Both the position numbers and the translations under genes were made by a program. A model generated the notes under the pieces. That model saw nothing but the letters and a program-made list of their open reading frames with translations. It did not search any database and was not told where the DNA came from. 64,000 nt of DNA, taken from Tigriopus japonicus. Lineage: Eukaryota; Arthropoda; Copepoda; Harpacticoida; Harpacticidae. Each line of letters opens with the position of its first letter. The stretch's first letter is position 1. Shown piece after piece: positions 61,092 through 64,000 of the stretch. The stretch lies in the NCBI GenBank assembly GCA_010645155.1, contig JAAGOF010000051.1:511324-575323 (forward strand). Direction: 5' to 3'.

Positions 61092-62547
61092 GCTTTTTGG
61101 GGTCGTGGAACACTCTTTTCTGAAATCAAGTGGAGATGAATTTTTGACAAGCTGGAACGTGACTTGAATTCTAGGTTTGAAGAACGAGAAATGAAAGTCT
61201 CAGAGTTCCTAAATTTCCAGATAAATGAGCCAGTTGTGAGGAAGCTTTGAATGGAACTGACTTATATGGCAGGAGTTGAATTGGATTGGAGTGTTATTGA
61301 GCGTTCTTTTCTAACTTAAAGAAAGTGCTTTCTGCCATTTCGACACAATATATATTTGTGAAAGTCAGAGATGAAGATGGCAAGATAGATTGTAATTTCA
61401 ATTGAAGAGTAAATATGGCAGCACTGCTCATTGTTTCTTGAATGAGCGGCAAAAGAAGAGCGGGTTCGCGCCAAACTCGAGCAAACAAGGAAGCTAGGTT
61501 TCGAAATCCATGCAAAAATAGGCTTTAAGAACAAGGTTGTGACGACATTTTCCTCCTACTGTAATTTCATGTCACATTTTTTTAGCTTCATTAGCCTTTC
61601 AAGATATGAACTCATTTTTGTCCTTTGACAACCACTTTTGCTCAATAGAACTTCCCGAGTTTTTGGTTTTCCAAATCGTCAAAATTGTAAATAATGGCGT
61701 CAGAGTGACGGAAGAGTCCATCACACACATCCTCAAATCTTAGTCGTTCACTAGTGATGGGACGAGACGGTATTTCCAATACATGAGACCAACTGAAGCC
61801 GGTCTCAATTAATACATCTCAGAAGCTGGCATCAATACTGTATCAAGTCTTACGAACGAAATGACAGCTACAAAAGGTGTCCGCCAACGATTGAACCTAT
61901 TCGTATTTAACAATTTTGTTAAAGCGTGTAATCGAAATCTAACTCTCTTTTGAGGTATTTCTAATATGCATGGAGACCATGACCTTTATTGACGCCGTAT
62001 CAAATAGCTTTTTGACTGATATTGTCTGTTTCAAAATGGTTCCTTTGATATTCAAATCTTAGTTGCTAGTCACACTTCTTAGCCAGCTTGACTAGAATGT
62101 GGTAATAATGTCGTGATTTGCCACCTGATTTCAATGTTGATGGGCTTTAGCAAATGGAAATTTCAAATAATAACTGTGCACTAACGAGTTAAATAGAATC
62201 TTGCGTTGCAACATAATAACATAAGCAATCGTTAAATGAAATATTCTCCGACAATTTGGAGGATGTAACATAAGTTTTTGTGTTAATGAAAAAGATTTCA
62301 CGTCACACTTTCAGCGGTTCTTCAGGTATTTTTCTTTAAAACTCTGAAGCCAACATGTTATGCCAAGTTGTGGAATCGACGAGATGTTCCTTGATTTGAA
62401 ATCTATATTGTTTAAGTTTAAAACAACGGAAAAGTAAATCTAGATATTTCGTGCCTTCAAACTGAAACCCATCGATGACCGCAGAAAAAGGCAAAACCCA
62501 ATTTGAGCAATTTTGGCAACACTTCGCATGTCTCACTTGGTCTCAAG
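61092..62547. other. RPA1 upstream region with one unpaired transposon-like end
   Basis: No gene seen. CTAGTGATGGGACGAGACGG at 61751-61770 matches the terminal TAGTGATGGGA of the hAT element at 62548-63267. No mate or target duplication was found for it, so it is probably a solo end. Confidence 0.35.
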
Positions 62548-63267
62548 TAGTGATGTGACTTGGGCAAGTAATGAGTCATCACAAACACCCCAACCACAAG
62601 TTGTTGACAAGCATTACTTGGGCAATACACCAATACACTTCCCAAGCTCATGGAACATTGGAAGATGCAGTTGCCGGCAGTTGCTCTTAGAAGTTTTCAG
62701 ATGCTTGCAGTGTGACTTAGAAGAAAAGAACGTCAAGTTGCATTTTCAATGATCTTTTGACCTTAATAATTTAGCAATAAACAGTGGAAGTGAAACAAAA
62801 AATTTTTTGATTTGGATAGCATTTGCAAAACCATGTTTTTTCTTTAGTTTCCGTTCTAGGCCACGCATGAATACACTTTTTGGGCCAATCAAGAATGAGA
62901 TTTAACAGTCACACTTGGGAACAAGCTCGGTCACTCAGAGTTGCTAGAAAAAAATATAAGATGCCAACTCTTTTTTTTTTTTTTGAAATATTCTCAAAAG
63001 CTTTTGCATTTCTTGATACAAAAGCTTTGAATTGTGTATTTTCATCTAAAAATCCATCCTAACAAGGGCATGGGCCCTATTTCGCTGAAACTTTCTGGTT
63101 AATTGAAATTCTGATGCCAAAGGTTTAGTCTTCATTCCTAGCAAATTTGGCAAACCTGTAAGGTGGGAAAAATACTTGTACAGGCACCCAAGTAGACCCA
63201 AGTTTCGGCAAGTCCAAGGTACTGTACCGGACCGCTTGCCCAAGCTCCTGTTTGGCTCCCATCACTA
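62548..63267. mobile_element. hAT-like non-autonomous element, 720 bp
   Basis: Left end TAGTGATGTGACTTGGGCAA; right end, read inward, TAGTGATGGGAGCCAAAC, then CTTGGGCAAGCGG. The 8-bp duplication GTCTCAAG is perfect (62540-62547 and 63268-63275). Terminal repeats are imperfect because the right copy has an insertion of about 12 bp before CTTGGGCAAG. Only short open frames are present inside. Confidence 0.85.
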
Positions 63268-63275
63268 GTCTCAAG

Positions 63276-63706
63276 TCGGAATCAAGACCAGCGAGACTTT
63301 CATTGTATTGGTCTGGTCTCATACTGTATGATACATTGCTGGTATCAGCCCCATCAGTATCGTTCACCCGGTGCATACGGTTTAGTTGCTTGCATTTGCC
63401 CTTACTGCAAGACGTTTAATGCTGGTAGTCCTCGAGCATTTGAACTCACCTAATCATAAGAACAAGCAAACCTATCATTAGTAATCCTATCTTTGCCTTT
63501 CTATCCCTTTCTTTCTTAACAAACTCTTCCTTCGCTTCAAAGTTCATCGTCACGCTGTTTGTTTCCAAAAATCAACACATGACATGTTTTGCAGCCAGTC
63601 AATGCATGCAAGCTTGCTTACATACAAGCAAGAATGAATGAATGATGGTCAATTGACCCGTTTTTTTTTATCTCTGATCTTGCCATCCCGTTTCATTCAT
63701 GTGAGT
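63276..63706. other. Upstream region of the last gene
   Basis: No supported feature. Contains pyrimidine-rich CTTTCTATCCCTTTCTTTC at 63496-63514. Likely promoter and 5' UTR of the gene starting at 63707. Confidence 0.35.
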
Positions 63707-64000
63707 ATGCCGTTTCCTCGTGAGCTTCCTCCCAAACCAGCACGGGTCACCCACAACGGGTTTCCGTTGTTGGTCGTGGGCGGACTGGTGACCTCCTCGG
63801 CGCTTTTCTACTGGATCCTCGTCAAGACCAACTCTCGATTGCTAGCTCCTAAATTCCCGTGGGAATTTGAACGAATGTACTCTCAACTCGACCCCAATGA
63901 TCCTCGACGAATCCTTCACGAAGCCCGAAAGGCTCAATCGGGTTCTTCCATCCAGCAAATCCCGCTCTTCATTAGCCTGCAGAAAGAGGCTCGCCAAAAT
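63707..64000 (+). CDS. Membrane-protein gene, N-terminal part only (runs off the window)
   Basis: The 98 codons to the window edge are open from an ATG in the context GTGAGTATGC. The product starts with a short Pro-rich basic segment, followed by one hydrophobic span (about residues 20-41, LLVVGGLVTSSALFYWILVK) and then a polar stretch with FERMYSQLDPNDPRRIL. GC content and codon use rise here relative to the preceding DNA, which supports coding. I do not recognise the family. Such a short, N-terminally anchored protein could be mitochondrial. Confidence 0.6.
   Translation, partial: MPFPRELPPKPARVTHNGFPLLVVGGLVTSSALFYWILVKTNSRLLAPKFPWEFERMYSQLDPNDPRRILHEARKAQSGSSIQQIPLFISLQKEARQN

Noticed and set aside
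61752..63267. A single 1.5-kb hAT element using the upstream TAGTGATGGGA as left end
   Set aside because: The 8 bp left of 61752 do not match those right of 63267, whereas the end at 62548 has a perfect duplication.

Overview
This is nuclear DNA of an invertebrate animal, most plausibly a compact-genome arthropod such as a copepod crustacean. The genes have animal-specific architectures (roquin, kelch-like BTB/BACK, BTB zinc finger, SLC35B3, PM20D1, RPA1). Most introns are very short (about 55-80 bp) with GT-AG ends. Intergenic DNA is AT-rich and loaded with non-autonomous DNA transposons and a LINE family. The lineage is inferred, because no rRNA or mitochondrial marker is present.

Layout: 1-3.7 kb has no recognisable gene. 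A BTB-C2H2 zinc-finger gene lies on the minus strand at 3.7-6.2 kb and is interrupted by an assembly gap. From 6 to 19 kb the window is repeat country: a tRNA-related remnant, a pyrimidine satellite, a G-run minisatellite, two foldback MITEs, a nearly complete but broken LINE (12.4-15.4 kb), a 100-bp palindrome and an ATT microsatellite. A glycan cluster follows, with an alpha-1,2-fucosyltransferase-like gene (19.3-20.4 kb, +) and endo-alpha-mannosidase MANEA (21.0-22.5 kb, -). MANEA is head to head with proteasome subunit PSMA3 (22.9-24.4 kb, +). From 24.5 to 31.4 kb there are a 1.27-kb hAT-like element, a LINE tail, a small gap and a pogo/Tigger-like MITE.

Roquin (RC3H) occupies 31.4-34.5 kb (+), possibly with an alternative last exon to 34.8 kb. 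After a hAT MITE and a tRNA-like sequence come NUDT19 (38.2-39.2 kb, -), a PM20D1-like peptidase with an unusual repeat tail (41.0-43.2 kb, +) and SLC35B3 (43.3-44.7 kb, -). Next are a 900-bp hAT element, a divergent ubiquitin-like gene (46.9-47.1 kb, -) and a second LINE fragment (48.5-49.5 kb). DDX43-like helicase (51.5-53.4 kb, +) is followed only 160 bp later by a small membrane-protein gene. A kelch-like gene (55.8-58.1 kb, +) is convergent with RPA1 (58.3-61.1 kb, -). A 720-bp hAT element and the start of a membrane-protein gene close the window.

Most genes are unrelated housekeeping functions; there is no obvious gene cluster. The points most worth a second look are: four hAT-like non-autonomous elements with perfect 8-bp target duplications, three N-gaps that are each flanked by duplicated (probably allelic) sequence, the ubiquitin-like protein lacking the diglycine end, the PM20D1 repeat tail, and the tightly spaced DDX43/membrane-protein pair with a splice acceptor directly at the second ATG. 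I did not find a convincing new biological system.
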